Assembly: GCF_000003605.2 (NCBI RefSeq)
Contig: NW_003107753.1
Coordinates: forward strand, 1-36,205
Direction: 5' to 3'
DNA length: 36,205 nt
Origin: Saccoglossus kowalevskii
Lineage: Eukaryota > Hemichordata > Enteropneusta > Harrimaniidae
Made by a program: the position numbers and the translations under genes. Each line of letters begins with the position of its first letter. Positions within the stretch are counted from its first letter, which is position 1. Positions 1 through 10,849 of this stretch are shown here, one piece after another. The notes beneath the pieces are model-generated. The model searched no databases and was not told the origin of the DNA. It was given only the letters and a program-made list of their open reading frames with translations.

Positions 1-545
1 TACTGAGCCTGTAACTTAGCTCGTACTGTGTAATGTATCAAGTATTATAATTGCTACATAGCCGTGTAACTTAGCTCGTACTTTGTAATGTATCGATTAT
101 TATAATCGCTACAGAGTATGTAACGTAGCTCGTAATGGGTAATGTATCAAGAATTATAATCGCTACAGAGCATGTAACTTAGCTCGTACTGTGTAATATG
201 TCGAGTATTATAATCGCTACAGAGTCTGTAACTTAGCTCGTACTGTGTAATGTATTAATTATTATAATGGCTACAGATACTGTAACTTAGTTCGTACTGT
301 GTAAAGTATCAAGTTTTATACTCGCTACATAACCCTGAAACTAGCTCGTATACTGTAATGTATCAAGTATTATAATCGCTACATAGCCGTGTAACTTAGC
401 TCGGACTGTGTAATGTATCAAGTATTATAATTGATACAGAGCCTGTAACTTAGCTCGTACTGTGTAATGTATTATGTATTATATTCGCTACGGAGCCTGT
501 AACTTAGCACGTTCTGTGTAATGTATCAAGTATTATAATCGCTAC
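1..545 (+). repeat. HOR-A fragment at the start of the window
   Basis: This block starts exactly at the TACTGAGCC junction variant. It follows the same ordered series of monomer variants as 2,835-3,379 (constant offset 2,834). These include CATAGCCGTG, GTACTTTGTAATG, ATCAAGAATTATAATCG, ATGGCTACAGATACTG, GTATACTGTAATG, the TTGATACAG linker and GCACGTTCTGTG. At about 536 the copies part: here the core reads TATTATAATCG, while the others read TATTTTAATCG. From there the block switches to HOR-B. Confidence 0.9.
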
Positions 546-659
546 AGAGTCTGTAACTTAGCTCGTACTGTGTAATGTATCAAGTATTATAACTGCTACA
601 GAGTCTGTAACTAAGCTTGTACTGTGTAATGTATCAAGTATTATAATCGCTACAGAGCC

Positions 660-713
660 TGTAACTTAGCTCGTACTGTGTAATGTATCAAGTATTATAA
701 TCGCTACAGAGTC
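660..713 (+). repeat. Reference monomer, 54-base form
   Basis: This is a typical consensus monomer ending in CTACAGAGTC. It contains the near-invariant TAGCTCGTACTGTGTAATG segment and the AT-rich core GTATTATAATCG, which includes the perfect 8-base palindrome ATTATAAT. The sister 54-base class ends in CTACAGAGCC. Because 54 is a multiple of three, runs of this form keep a reading frame across monomers, which explains the short open frames on the minus strand. Confidence 0.97.
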
Positions 714-877
714 TGTAACTTAGCTCGTACTGTGTAATGTATCAACTATTATACTCGCTACAGAGCCTGTAACTTGGCTCGTAATGGGTAATGTATCTAG
801 TATTATAACCGCTACATAGCCCTGTAACTTAACTAGTACTGTGTAATGTATCAAGTATTATAATCGCTACAAAGTCA

Positions 878-932
878 TGTAACTTAGCTCGTACTGTGTA
901 ATGTATCAAGTATTATAATCGCTACATAGCCC
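878..932 (+). repeat. Reference monomer, 55-base form
   Basis: This is a typical 55-base monomer ending in CTACATAGCCC instead of CTACAGAGCC. The extra base is in the C run of the linker. Other 55-base linkers are CTACAAAGTCC, CTACATACCCC and CTAAAAAGTCC. The linker class is strongly tied to the type of the next monomer. For example, CATAGCCC is often followed by TGTAACTTAACTAGTACTG, and CAGAGCC is often followed by TGTAACTTGGCTCGTAATGGG. The 54/55 alternation is therefore part of the higher-order pattern. Confidence 0.95.
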
Positions 933-1205
933 TTTAAATTAGCTCGTACTGTGTAATGAATCAAGTTTTAAAATCGCTACATACCCCTGTAACTTAGCTC
1001 GTACTGTGTAATGTATCGAGTATTATAATCGCTGCATAGCCCTGTAACTTATCTCGTACTGTGTAATGTGTCGAGTATTAGACTCGCTACAGAGTCTGTA
1101 ACTTAGCTCGGATTGTGTAATGTATCAAATATTATATTCGCTACATAGCCCTGTAACTTAACTAGTACTGTGTAATGTATCAAGTATTATAATCGCTACA
1201 GAGCC

Positions 1206-1314
1206 TGTAACTTGGCTCGTAATGGGTAATGTATCAAGTATTATATTCGCTACATAGCCCTGTAACTTAACTAGTACTGTGTAATGTATCAAGTATTATA
1301 ATCGCTACAGAGCC
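1206..1314 (+). repeat. 109-base dimer unit of HOR-B
   Basis: A 55-base monomer of the TTGGCTCGTAATGGG type (1206-1260) is followed by a 54-base monomer of the AACTAGTACTG type (1261-1314). The second monomer contains overlapping SpeI (ACTAGT) and ScaI (AGTACT) sites. The next monomer at 1315 is again the TTGGCTCGTAATGGG type. The number of these dimers varies between HOR-B copies: the 1,037-base unit and the 928-base unit (15,150 to 16,078) differ by exactly 109 bases. This dimer is thus a step of expansion and contraction within the HOR. Confidence 0.85.
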
Positions 1315-2219
1315 TGTAACTTGGCTCGTAATGGGTAATGTATCAAGTATTATAATCGCTACATAGCCCTGTAAATTAGCTCGCACTGTGTAATGTGTCG
1401 AGTATTATAATCGCTAAAAAGTCCTGTAAATTAGCTCGTACTGTGTAATATGTCGAGTATTATAATCGCTACAGAGTCCTGTAACTTAGCTTGTACTGAG
1501 TAATATATCAAGTATTATAATCGCTACAGAGCCTGTAACTTGGCTCGTAATGGGTAATGTATCAAGTATTATAATCGCTACATAGCCCTGTAACATAGCT
1601 CGTACTGTGTAATGTATCAAGTATTATAACTGCTACAGAGTCTGTAACTAAGCTTGTACTGTGTAATGTATCAAGTATTATAATCGCTACAGAGCCTGTA
1701 ACTTAGCTCGTACTGTGTAATGTATCAAGTATTATAATCGCTACAGAGTCTGTAACTTAGCTCGTACTGTGTAATGTATCAACTATTATACTCGCTACAG
1801 AGCCTGTAACTTGGCTCGTAATGGGTAATGTATCTAGTATTATAACCGCTACATAGCCCTGTAACTTAACTAGTACTGTGTAATGTATCAAGTATTATAA
1901 TCGCTACAAAGTCCTGTAACTTAGCTCGTACTGTGTAATGTATCAAGTATTATAATCGCTACATAGCCCTTTAAATTAGCTCGTACTGTGTAATGAATCA
2001 AGTTTTAAAATCGCTACATACCCCTGTAACTTAGCTCGTACTGTGTAATGTATCGAGTATTATAATCGCTGCATAGCCCTGTAACTTATCTCGTACTGTG
2101 TAATGTGTCGAGTATTAGACTCGCTACAGAGTCTGTAACTTAGCTCGGATTGTGTAATGTATCAAATATTATATTCGCTACATAGCCCTGTAACTTAACT
2201 AGTACTGTGTAATGTATCA

Positions 2220-4125
2220 AGTATTATAATCGCTACAGAACCCTGTAACTTATCTCGTACTGTATAATGTATTAAGTATTATAATCGCTACAGTGTCATG
2301 TAATATAGAGCCCGTACTGTGTAATGTGTCGAGTATTATAATCGCTACATAGCCCTGTGACTTATCTCGTACTGTGTAATGTATCGAGCATTATAATCGC
2401 TACAGAGTCTGTAACTTAGCTCTTACTGTGTAATGTATCAAGTATTATAATCGCTACAGAGCCTGTAACTTAGCTCGTACTGTGTAATGTATTAAGTATT
2501 ATAATCGCTACATAGCCCTGTAACTTATCTCGTACTGTGTAATGTGTCGAGTATTAGAATCGCTACAGAGCCTGTAACTTAGCTCGTACTGTGTAATGTA
2601 TCAAGTATTATAATCGCTACAGAGTCTGTAACTTAGCTCGTACTGTGTAATGTATTACTTATTATAATCGCTACAGATCCTGTAACTTAGCTCATAGTGG
2701 GTAATGTATCAAGTATTATACTCGCTACAGAGCCTGTAACTTGGCTCGTAATGGGTAATGCATCAAGTATTATAACCGCTACATAGCCCTGTAACTTAAC
2801 TAGTACTGTGTAATGTATCAAGTATTATAATCGCTACTGAGCCTGTAACTTAGCTCGTACTGTGTAATGTATCAAGTATTATAATTGCTACATAGCCGTG
2901 TAACTTAGCTCGTACTTTGTAATGTATCGATTATTATAATCGCTACAGAGTATGTAACGTAGCTCGTAATGGGTAATGTATCAAGAATTATAATCGCTAC
3001 AGAGCATGTAACTTAGCTCGTACTGTGTAATATGTCGAGTATTATAATCGCTACAGAGTCTGTAACTTAGCTCGTACTGTGTAATGTATTAATTATTATA
3101 ATGGCTACAGATACTGTAACTTAGTTCGTACTGTGTAAAGTATCAAGTTTTATACTCGCTACATAACCCTGAAACTAGCTCGTATACTGTAATGTATCAA
3201 GTATTATAATCGCTACATAGCCGTGTAACTTAGCTCGGACTGTGTAATGTATCAAGTATTATAATTGATACAGAGCCTGTAACTTAGCTCGTACTGTGTA
3301 ATGTATTATGTATTATATTCGCTACGGAGCCTGTAACTTAGCACGTTCTGTGTAATGTATCAAGTATTTTAATCGCTACAGAGTCTGTAACTTATCTCGT
3401 ACTGTGTAATATATTAAGTATTATAATCGCTACAGAGTACTGCAACTTAGCTCGTAATGTGTAATGTGTCGAGTATTATAATCTCTACATAGCCCTGTAA
3501 CTTAGCTCGTACAGTGTAATGTATCAAGTAATACAATCGCTACATAGCCCTGAAACTAGCTCGTACTGTGTAATGTATTAAGTATATTAATCGCTACATA
3601 GCCCTGTTACTTAGCTCGCACTGTGTAATGTGTCGAGTATTATAAACGCTAAAAAGTCCAGTAACTTAGCTCTTACTGTGTGATATGTCGAGTATTATAA
3701 TCGCTACAAAGTCCTGTAACTTAGCTTGTACTGTGTAATATATCAAGTATTATAATCGCTACAGAGACTGTAACGTGGCTCGTAATGAGTAATGTATCAA
3801 GTATTATAATCGCTACATAGCCCTGTAACTTAACTAGTACTGTGTAATGTATCGAGCATTATAATCGCTACAGAGTCTGTAACTTAGCTCTTACTGTGTA
3901 ATGTATCAAGTATTATAATCGCTACAGAGCCTGTAACTTAGCTCGTACTGTGTAATGTACTAAGTATTATAATCGCTACATAGCCCTGTAACTTATCTCG
4001 TACTGTGTAATGTGTCGAGTATTAGAATCGCTACAGAGCCTGTAACTTAGCTCGTACTGTGTAATGTATCAAGTATTATAATCGCTACAGAGTATGTAAC
4101 TTAGCTCGTACTGTGTAATGTATCA
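2220..4125 (+). repeat. HOR-A block with 5' extension
   Basis: The block carries the HOR-A series with its upstream extension. That extension includes AGAACCCTG with GTACTGTATAATG near 2,237, the unusual CAGTGTCATGTAATATAGAG monomer at 2,291, and GAGCATTATAATCG. The TACTGAGCC mark is at 2,835. About 1.95 kb (roughly 2,165-4,125) matches 11,090-13,050 at a constant offset of 8,925. Near 3,958 it reads TGTACTAAG, where the 12.9 kb copy reads TGTATTAAG. The same private variant recurs at 18,491 and 30,263. Confidence 0.9.
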
Positions 4126-4851
4126 AGTATTATAACTGCTACAGAGTCTGTAACTAAGCTTGTACTGTGTAATGTATCAAGTATTATAATCGCTACAGAG
4201 CCTGTAACTTAGCTCGTACTGTGTAATGTATCAAGTATTATAATCGCTACAGAGTCTGTAACTTAGCTTGTACTGTGTAATGTATCAAGTATTATAATCG
4301 CTACAGAGCCTGTAACTTAGCTCGTACTGTGTAATGTATCAAGTATTATAATCGCTACAGAGTCTGTAACTTAGCTCGTACTGTGTAATGTATCAAGTAT
4401 TATAATCGCTACATAGCCCTTTAAATTAGCTCGTACTGTGTAATGAATCAAGTTTTAAAATCGCTACATACCCCTGTAACTTAGCTCGTACTGTGTAATG
4501 TATCGAGTATTATAATCGCTGCATAGCCCTGTAACTTATCTCGTACTGTGTAATGTGTCGAGTATTAGACTCGCTACAGAGTCTGTAACTTAGCTCGGAT
4601 TGTGTAATGTATCAAATATTATATTCGCTACATAGCCCTGTAACTTAACTAGTACTGTGTAATGTATCAAGTATTATAATCGCTACAGAGCCTGTAACTT
4701 GGCTCGTAATGGGTAATGTATCAAGTATTATATTCGCTACATAGCCCTGTAACTTAACTAGTACTGTGTAATGTATCAAGTATTATAATCGCTACAGAGC
4801 CTGTACTTGGCTCGTATGGGTATGTATCAAGTATATATCGCTACAGAGCCC
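4125..4851 (+). repeat. HOR-B fragment with rearranged 5' part
   Basis: A HindIII monomer lies at 4,156. It is followed by a short repeat of the AGCCTG/AGTCTG monomer pair, with a TAGCTTGTACTG variant near 4,264. The block then joins the HOR-B series at CCTTTAAATTAG (about 4,410) and runs through GTATTAGACTCG, CAAATATTATATTCG and the 109-base dimers. It is incomplete and ends with the base-depleted monomer at 4,802-4,851, after which HOR-C begins. Confidence 0.82.
4802..4851 (+). repeat. Base-depleted monomer, 50 bases
   Basis: This monomer of the TTGGCTCGTAATGGG type is 50 bases instead of the expected 55. TGTAAC reads TGTAC, GTAATGGG reads GTATGGG, GGTAATG reads GGTATG, and the TATTATAATCG core reads TATATATCG. 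Three of the losses are AA to A. Such a cluster in a single monomer, while its neighbours are intact, suggests a local base-calling or consensus error. A mutational burst in one unit is the alternative. Confidence 0.85.
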
Positions 4852-4899
4852 TGTAACTTAGCTCGTACTGTGTAATGTATCAAGTATTATAATCGCTAC

Positions 4900-7400
4900 A
4901 GAGTCTGTAACTTAGCTCGTACTGTGTAATGTATTAATTATTATAATCGCTACAGATCCTGTAACTTAGCTCGTAGTGGGTAATGTATCAAGTATTATAA
5001 TCGCTACAGAGCCTGTAACTTGGCTCGTAATGGGTAATGTATCAAGTATTATAATCGCTACATAGCCCTGTAACTTAGCTCGTAATGGGTAATGTATCAA
5101 GTATTATAATTGGACATAGCCCTGTAACTTAGCTCGTACTGTGTAATGTATTAAGTATATTAATCGCCACATAGCCCTGTAACTTAGCTCGCATTGTGCA
5201 ATGTGTCGAGTATTATAATCGCTACAAAGTCCTGTAACTTAGCTCGTACTGTGTAATGTGTCGAGTATTATAATCGCTAAAAAGTCCTGTAAATTAGCTC
5301 GTACTGTGTATTATGTCGAGTATTATAATCGCTACAGAGTCCTGTAACTTAGCTTGTACTGTGTAATATATCAAGTATTATAATCGCTACAGAGACTGTA
5401 ACTTAGCTCGTACTGTGTAATGTATTAAGTATTATAATCGCCTCGGAGCCTGTAACGTAGCTCGTAGTGGGTAATGTATCAAGTATTATAATCGCTACAT
5501 AGCCCTGTAACTTAGCTCGTACTGTGTAATGAATCAAGTATTATAATCGCCACATACACCTGTAACTTAGCTTGTACTGTGTAATGTATCGAGTATTATA
5601 ATCGCTACAGAGTCTGTAACTTATCTCGTACTGTGTAATGTATCAAGTATTATAATCGCTAGAGAGCCTGTAACTTAGCTCGTACTGTGTAATGTATTAA
5701 GTATTATAATCGCCTCGGAGCCTGTAACGTAGCTCGTAGTGGGTAATGTATCAAGTATTATAATCGCTACATAGCCCTGTAACTTAGCTCGTACTGTGTA
5801 ATGAATCAAGTATTATAATCGCCACATACACCTGTAACTTAGCTTGTACTGTGTAATGTATCGAGTATTATAATCGCTACAGAGTCTGTAACTTATCTCG
5901 TACTGTGTAATGTATCAAGTATTATAATCGCTAGAGAGCCTGTAACTTAGCTCTTACTGTGTAATGTATCAAGTATTATAATCGCTACAGAGCATGTAAC
6001 TTAGCTCGTACTGTGTAATGTATCAAGTATTATAAGCGCTACATAGCCCTGTAACTTAGCTCGTACTGCGTAATGTATCAAGTATTATAATCGATACAGA
6101 GCCTGTAACTTAGCTCGTACTGTGTAATGTATTAAGTATTATAATCGCCTCGGAGCCTTTAACGTAGCTCGTACTGTGTAATGTGTCGAGTATTATAATC
6201 TCTACATAGCCCTGTAACTTAGCTCGTACTGTGTAATGTATTAAGTATATTAATCGCTACATACCCCTGTAACTTAGCTCGTACTGTGTAATGTATCAAG
6301 TATTATAATCGCTACATAGCCCTGTAACTTATCACGTACTGTGTAATATGTCGAGTATTATAATCGCTACAGAGCCTGTAACTTTGCTCGTAATGGGTAA
6401 TGTGTCAAGAATTATAATCGCTACAGAGCATGTATCTTAGCTCGTACTGTGTAATATGTCGAGTATTATAATCGCTACAGAGTCTGTAACTTAGCTCGTA
6501 ATATGTAACGTATTATGTATTATAATCGCTACGGAGCCTGTAACTTAGCTCGTACTGTATAATGTATTAATTATTATAATGGCTACAGATCCTGTAACTT
6601 AGTTCGTACTGTGTAATGTATCAAGTATTATACTCGCTACAGAGCCTGTAACTTGGCTCGTAATGGGTAATGTATCAAGTATTATAACCGCTACATAGCC
6701 CTGTAACTTAACTAGTACTGTGTAATGTATCAAGTATTATAATCGATACAGAGCCTGTAACTTAGCTCGTACTGTGTAATGTATCAAGTATTATAATCGC
6801 TACAGAGTCTGTAACTTAGCTCGTACTGTGTAATGTATTAATTATTATAATCGCTACAGATCCTGTAACTTAGCTCGTAGTGGGTAATGTATCAAGTATT
6901 ATAATCGCTACAGAGCCTGTAACTTGGCTCGTAATGGGTAATGTATCAAGTATTATAATCGCTACATAGCCCTGTAACTTAGCTCGTAATGGGTAATGTA
7001 TCAAGTATTATAATTGGACATAGCCCTGTAACTTAGCTCGTACTGTGTAATGTATTAAGTATATTAATCGCCACATAGCCCTGTAACTTAGCTCGCATTG
7101 TGCAATGTGTCGAGTATTATAATCGCTACAAAGTCCTGTAACTTAGCTCGTACTGTGTAATGTGTCGAGTATTATAATCGCTAAAAAGTCCAGTAAATTA
7201 GCTCGTACTGTGTATTATGTCGAGTATTATAATCGCTACAGAGTCCTGTAACTTAGCTTGTACTGTGTAATATATCAAGTATTATAATCGCTACAGAGCC
7301 TGTAACTTAGCTCGTACTGTGTAATGTATTAAGTATTATAATCGCCTCGGAGCCTGAAACGTAGCTCGTAGTGGGTAATGTATCAAGTATTATAATCGCT
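4900..7400 (+). repeat. 1,904-base-spaced duplication inside HOR-C
   Basis: The odd linker AATTGGACATAGCCC, in which GCTAC is shortened, occurs at about 5,109 and 7,013. The GCATTGTGCAATG mark occurs at 5,191 and 7,095. Both pairs are 1,904 bases apart. Roughly 4,900-5,500 and 6,800-7,400 are therefore copies, separated by other HOR-C monomers. A shared one-base linker deletion shows that the copies descend from one event rather than independent mutation. Confidence 0.85.
5390..5935 (+). repeat. 272-base pentamer, tandemly duplicated (first site)
   Basis: The CCTCGGAGCC mark occurs at 5,441 and 5,713, exactly 272 bases apart. Each copy follows with GTAGTGGGTAATG, AATGAATCAAG, CGCCACATACACC, GCTTGTACTGTG and the rare GCTAGAGAGCC linker. 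Five monomers were duplicated head to tail. Boundaries are approximate because neighbouring monomers are similar. Confidence 0.88.
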
Positions 7401-8164
7401 ACATAGCCCTGTAACTTAGCTCGTACTGTGTAATGAATCAAGTATTATAATCGCCACATACCCCTGTAACTTAGCTTGTACTGTGTAATGTATCGAGTAT
7501 TATAATCGCTACAGAGTCTGTAACTTATATCGTACTGTGTAATGTATCAAGTATTATAATCGCTACAGAGCCTGTAACTTAGCTCTTACTGTGTAATGTA
7601 TCAAGTATTATAATCGCTACATAGCATGTAACTTAGCTCTTACTGCGTAATGTATCAAGTATTATAAGCGTTACATAGCCCTGTAACTTAGCTCGTACTG
7701 TGTAATGTATCAAGTATTATAATCGATACAGAGCCTGTAACTTAGCTCGTACTGTGTAATGTATTAAGTATTATAATCGCCTCGGAGCCTTTAACGTAGC
7801 TCGTACTGTGTAATGTGTCGAGTATTATAATCTCTACATAGCCCTGTAACTTAGCTCGTACTGTGTATTGTATCAAGTATTATAATCGCTACATAGCCCT
7901 GAAACTAGCTCGTACTGTGTAATGTATTAAGTATATTAATCGCTACATAGCCCTGTAACTTAGCTCGCATTGTGCAATGTGTCGAGTATTATAATCGCTA
8001 CAAAGTCCTGTAACTTAGCTCGTACTGTGTAATGTGTCGAGTATTATAATCGCTAAAAAGTCCTGTAAATTAGCTCGTACTGTGTATTATGTCGAGTATT
8101 ATAATCGCTACAGAGTCCTGTAACTTAGCTTGTACTGTGTAATATATCAAGTATTATAATCGCT

Positions 8165-8710
8165 ACAGAGCCTGTAACTTAGCTCGTACTGTGTAATGTA
8201 TTAAGTATTATAATCGCCTCGGAGCCTGTAACGTAGCTCGTAGTGGGTAATGTATCAAGTATTATAATCGCTACATAGCCCTGTAACTTAGCTCGTACTG
8301 TGTAATGAATCAAGTATTATAATCGCCACATACACCTGTAACTTAGCTTGTACTGTGTAATGTATCGAGTATTATAATCGCTACAGAGTCTGTAACTTAT
8401 CTCGTACTGTGTAATGTATCAAGTATTATAATCGCTAGAGAGCCTGTAACTTAGCTCGTACTGTGTAATGTATTAAGTATTATAATCGCCTCGGAGCCTG
8501 TAACGTAGCTCGTAGTGGGTAATGTATCAAGTATTATAATCGCTACATAGCCCTGTAACTTAGCTCGTACTGTGTAATGAATCAAGTATTATAATCGCCA
8601 CATACACCTGTAACTTAGCTTGTACTGTGTAATGTATCGAGTATTATAATCGCTACAGAGTCTGTAACTTATCTCGTACTGTGTAATGTATCAAGTATTA
8701 TAATCGCTAG
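8165..8710 (+). repeat. 272-base pentamer, tandemly duplicated (second site)
   Basis: The CCTCGGAGCC mark occurs at 8,217 and 8,489, again 272 bases apart, with the same monomer order as at 5,390-5,935. The offset between the two sites is a constant 2,776 bases. The already duplicated pentamer was therefore copied as part of a larger segment. The final linker here reads GCTAGAGATCC instead of GCTAGAGAGCC. Confidence 0.88.
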
Positions 8711-10849
8711 AGATCCTGTAACTTAGCTCTTACTGTGTAATGTATCAAGTATTATAATCGCTACAGAGCATGTAACTTAGCTCGTACTGTGTAATGTATC
8801 AAGTATTATAAGCGCTACATAGCCCTGTAACTTAGCTCGTACTGCGTAATGTATCAAGTATTATAATCGCTACAGAGTCTGTAACTTAGCTCGGACTGTG
8901 TAGTGTATCAAGTATTATAATCGCTACAGAGTCTGTAACTTATCTCGTACTGTGTAATATTTTAAGTATTATAATCGCTACAGAGTACTGCAACTTAGCT
9001 CGTACTGTGTAATATGTCGAGTATTATAATCTCTACATAGCCCTGTAACTTAGCTCGTTGTGTGTAATGTATCAAATATTATAATCGCTACATAGCCCTG
9101 AAACTAGCTCGTACTGTGTAATGTATTAAGTATATTAATCGCTACATAGCCCTGTAACTTAGCTCGCATTGTGCAATGTGTCGAGTATTATAATCGCTAC
9201 AAAGTCCTGTAACTTAGCTCGTACTGTGTAATGTGTCGAGTATTATAATCGCTAAAAAGTCCTGTAAATTTGCTCGTACTGTGTATTATGTCGAGTTTTA
9301 TAATCGCTACAGAGTCCTGTAACTTAGCTTGTACTGTGTAATATATCAAGTATTATAATCGCTACAGAGCCTGTAACTAAGCTCGTACTGTGTAATGTAT
9401 TAAGTATTATAATCGCCTCGGAGCCTGTAACGTAGCTCGTAGTGGGTAATGTATCAAGTATTATAATCGCTACATAGCCCTGTAACTTAGCTCGTACTGT
9501 GTAATGAATCAAGTATTATAATCGCCACATACCCCTGTAACTTAGCTTGTACTGTGTAATGTATCGAGTATTAAAATCGCTACAGAGTCTGTAACTTATC
9601 TCGTACTGTGTAATTTATCAAGTATTATAATCGCTACAGAGCCTGTAACTTAGCTCTTACTGTGTAATGTATCAAGTATTATAATCGCTACAGAGCATGT
9701 AACTTAGCTCGTACTGTGTAATGTATCAAGTATTATAATCGATACAGAGCCTGTAACTTAGCTCGTACTGTGTAATGTATTAAGTATTATAATCGCCTCG
9801 GAGCCTTTAACGTAGCTCGTACTGTGTAATGTGTCGAGTATTATAATCTCTACATAGCCCTGTAACTTAGCTCGTACTGTGTAATGTATCAAGTATTATA
9901 ATCGCTACATAGCCCTGAAACTAGCTCGTACTGTGTAATGTATTAAGTATATTAATCGCCACATAGCCCTGTAACTTAGCTCGCATTGTGCAATGTGTCG
10001 AGTATTATAATCGCTACAAAGTCCTGTAACTTAGCTCGTACTGTGTAATGTGTCGAGTATTATAATCGCTAAAAAGTCCTGTAAATTAGCTCGTACTGTG
10101 TATTATGTCGAGTATTATAATCGCTACAGAGTCCTGTAACTTAGCTTGTACTGTGTAATATATCAAGTATTATAATCGCTACAGAGCCTGTAACTTAGCT
10201 CGTACTGTGTAATGTATTAAGTATTATAATCGCCTCGGAGCCTGTAACGTAGCTCGTAGTGGGTAATGTATCAAGTATTATAATCGCTACATAGCCCTGT
10301 AACTTAGCTCGTACTGTGTAATGAATCAAGTATTATAATCGCCACATACACCTGTAACTTAGCTTGTACTGTGTAATGTATCGAGTATTATAATCGCTAC
10401 AGAGTCTGTAACTTATCTCGTACTGTGTAATGTATCAAGTATTATAATCGCTAGAGAGCCTGTAACTTAGCTCTTACTGTGTAATGTATCAAGTATTATA
10501 ATCGCTACAGAGCATGTAACTTAGCTCGTACTGTGTAATGTATCAATTATTATAAGCGCTACATAGCCCTGTAACTTAGCTCGTACTGCGTAATGTATCA
10601 AGTATTATAATCGATACAGAGCCTGTAACTTTGCTCGTACTGTGTAATGTATTAAGTATTATAATCGCCTCGGAGCCTTTAACGTAGCTCGTACTGTGTA
10701 ATGTGTCGAGTATTATAATCTCTACATAGCCCTGTAACTTAGCTCGTACTGTGTAATGTATCAAGTATTATAATCGCTACATAGCCCTGAAACTAGCTCG
10801 TACTGTGTAATGTATTAAGTATATTAATCGCTACATACCCCTGTAACTT

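Larger units (their letters stand above)
546..2220 (+). repeat. HOR-B, about 1.6 tandem copies of the 1,037-base unit
   Basis: The HindIII-bearing monomer (GTAACTAAGCTTGTACTG) occurs at 613 and 1,650, giving a 1,037-base, 19-monomer unit. In order, the diagnostic monomers are CAACTATTATACTCG, ATCTAGTATTATAACCG, AACTAGTACTG, CCTTTAAATTAG, GAATCAAGTTTTAAAATCG, CGCTGCATAGCCC, GTATTAGACTCG, CTCGGATTGTG with CAAATATTATATTCG, two 109-base dimers, GCTAAAAAGTCC, GTACTGAGTAATATATC and TAACATAGCTCG with AACTGCTACAG. The two copies differ by few bases, for example AAAGTCATG at 871 against AAAGTCCTG in the second copy. The whole block recurs at 18,622-20,296 with a constant offset of 18,076. Confidence 0.92.

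Noticed and set aside
2680-2720. tRNA-like A box (TAGCTCATAGTGGG) and B-box-like TGTCGAGT
   Set aside because: The A-box-like motif has extra bases. The B-box-like motif lies only about 20 bases on in the same monomer, or over 60 in the next, and no cloverleaf can be formed. Resemblance to a tRNA promoter is probably chance.
9324-9512. Antisense open frames of 62 codons here and at 10,576-10,764
   Set aside because: Same 18-residue periodicity, in HOR-C monomers. These are by-products of the satellite frame, not genes.
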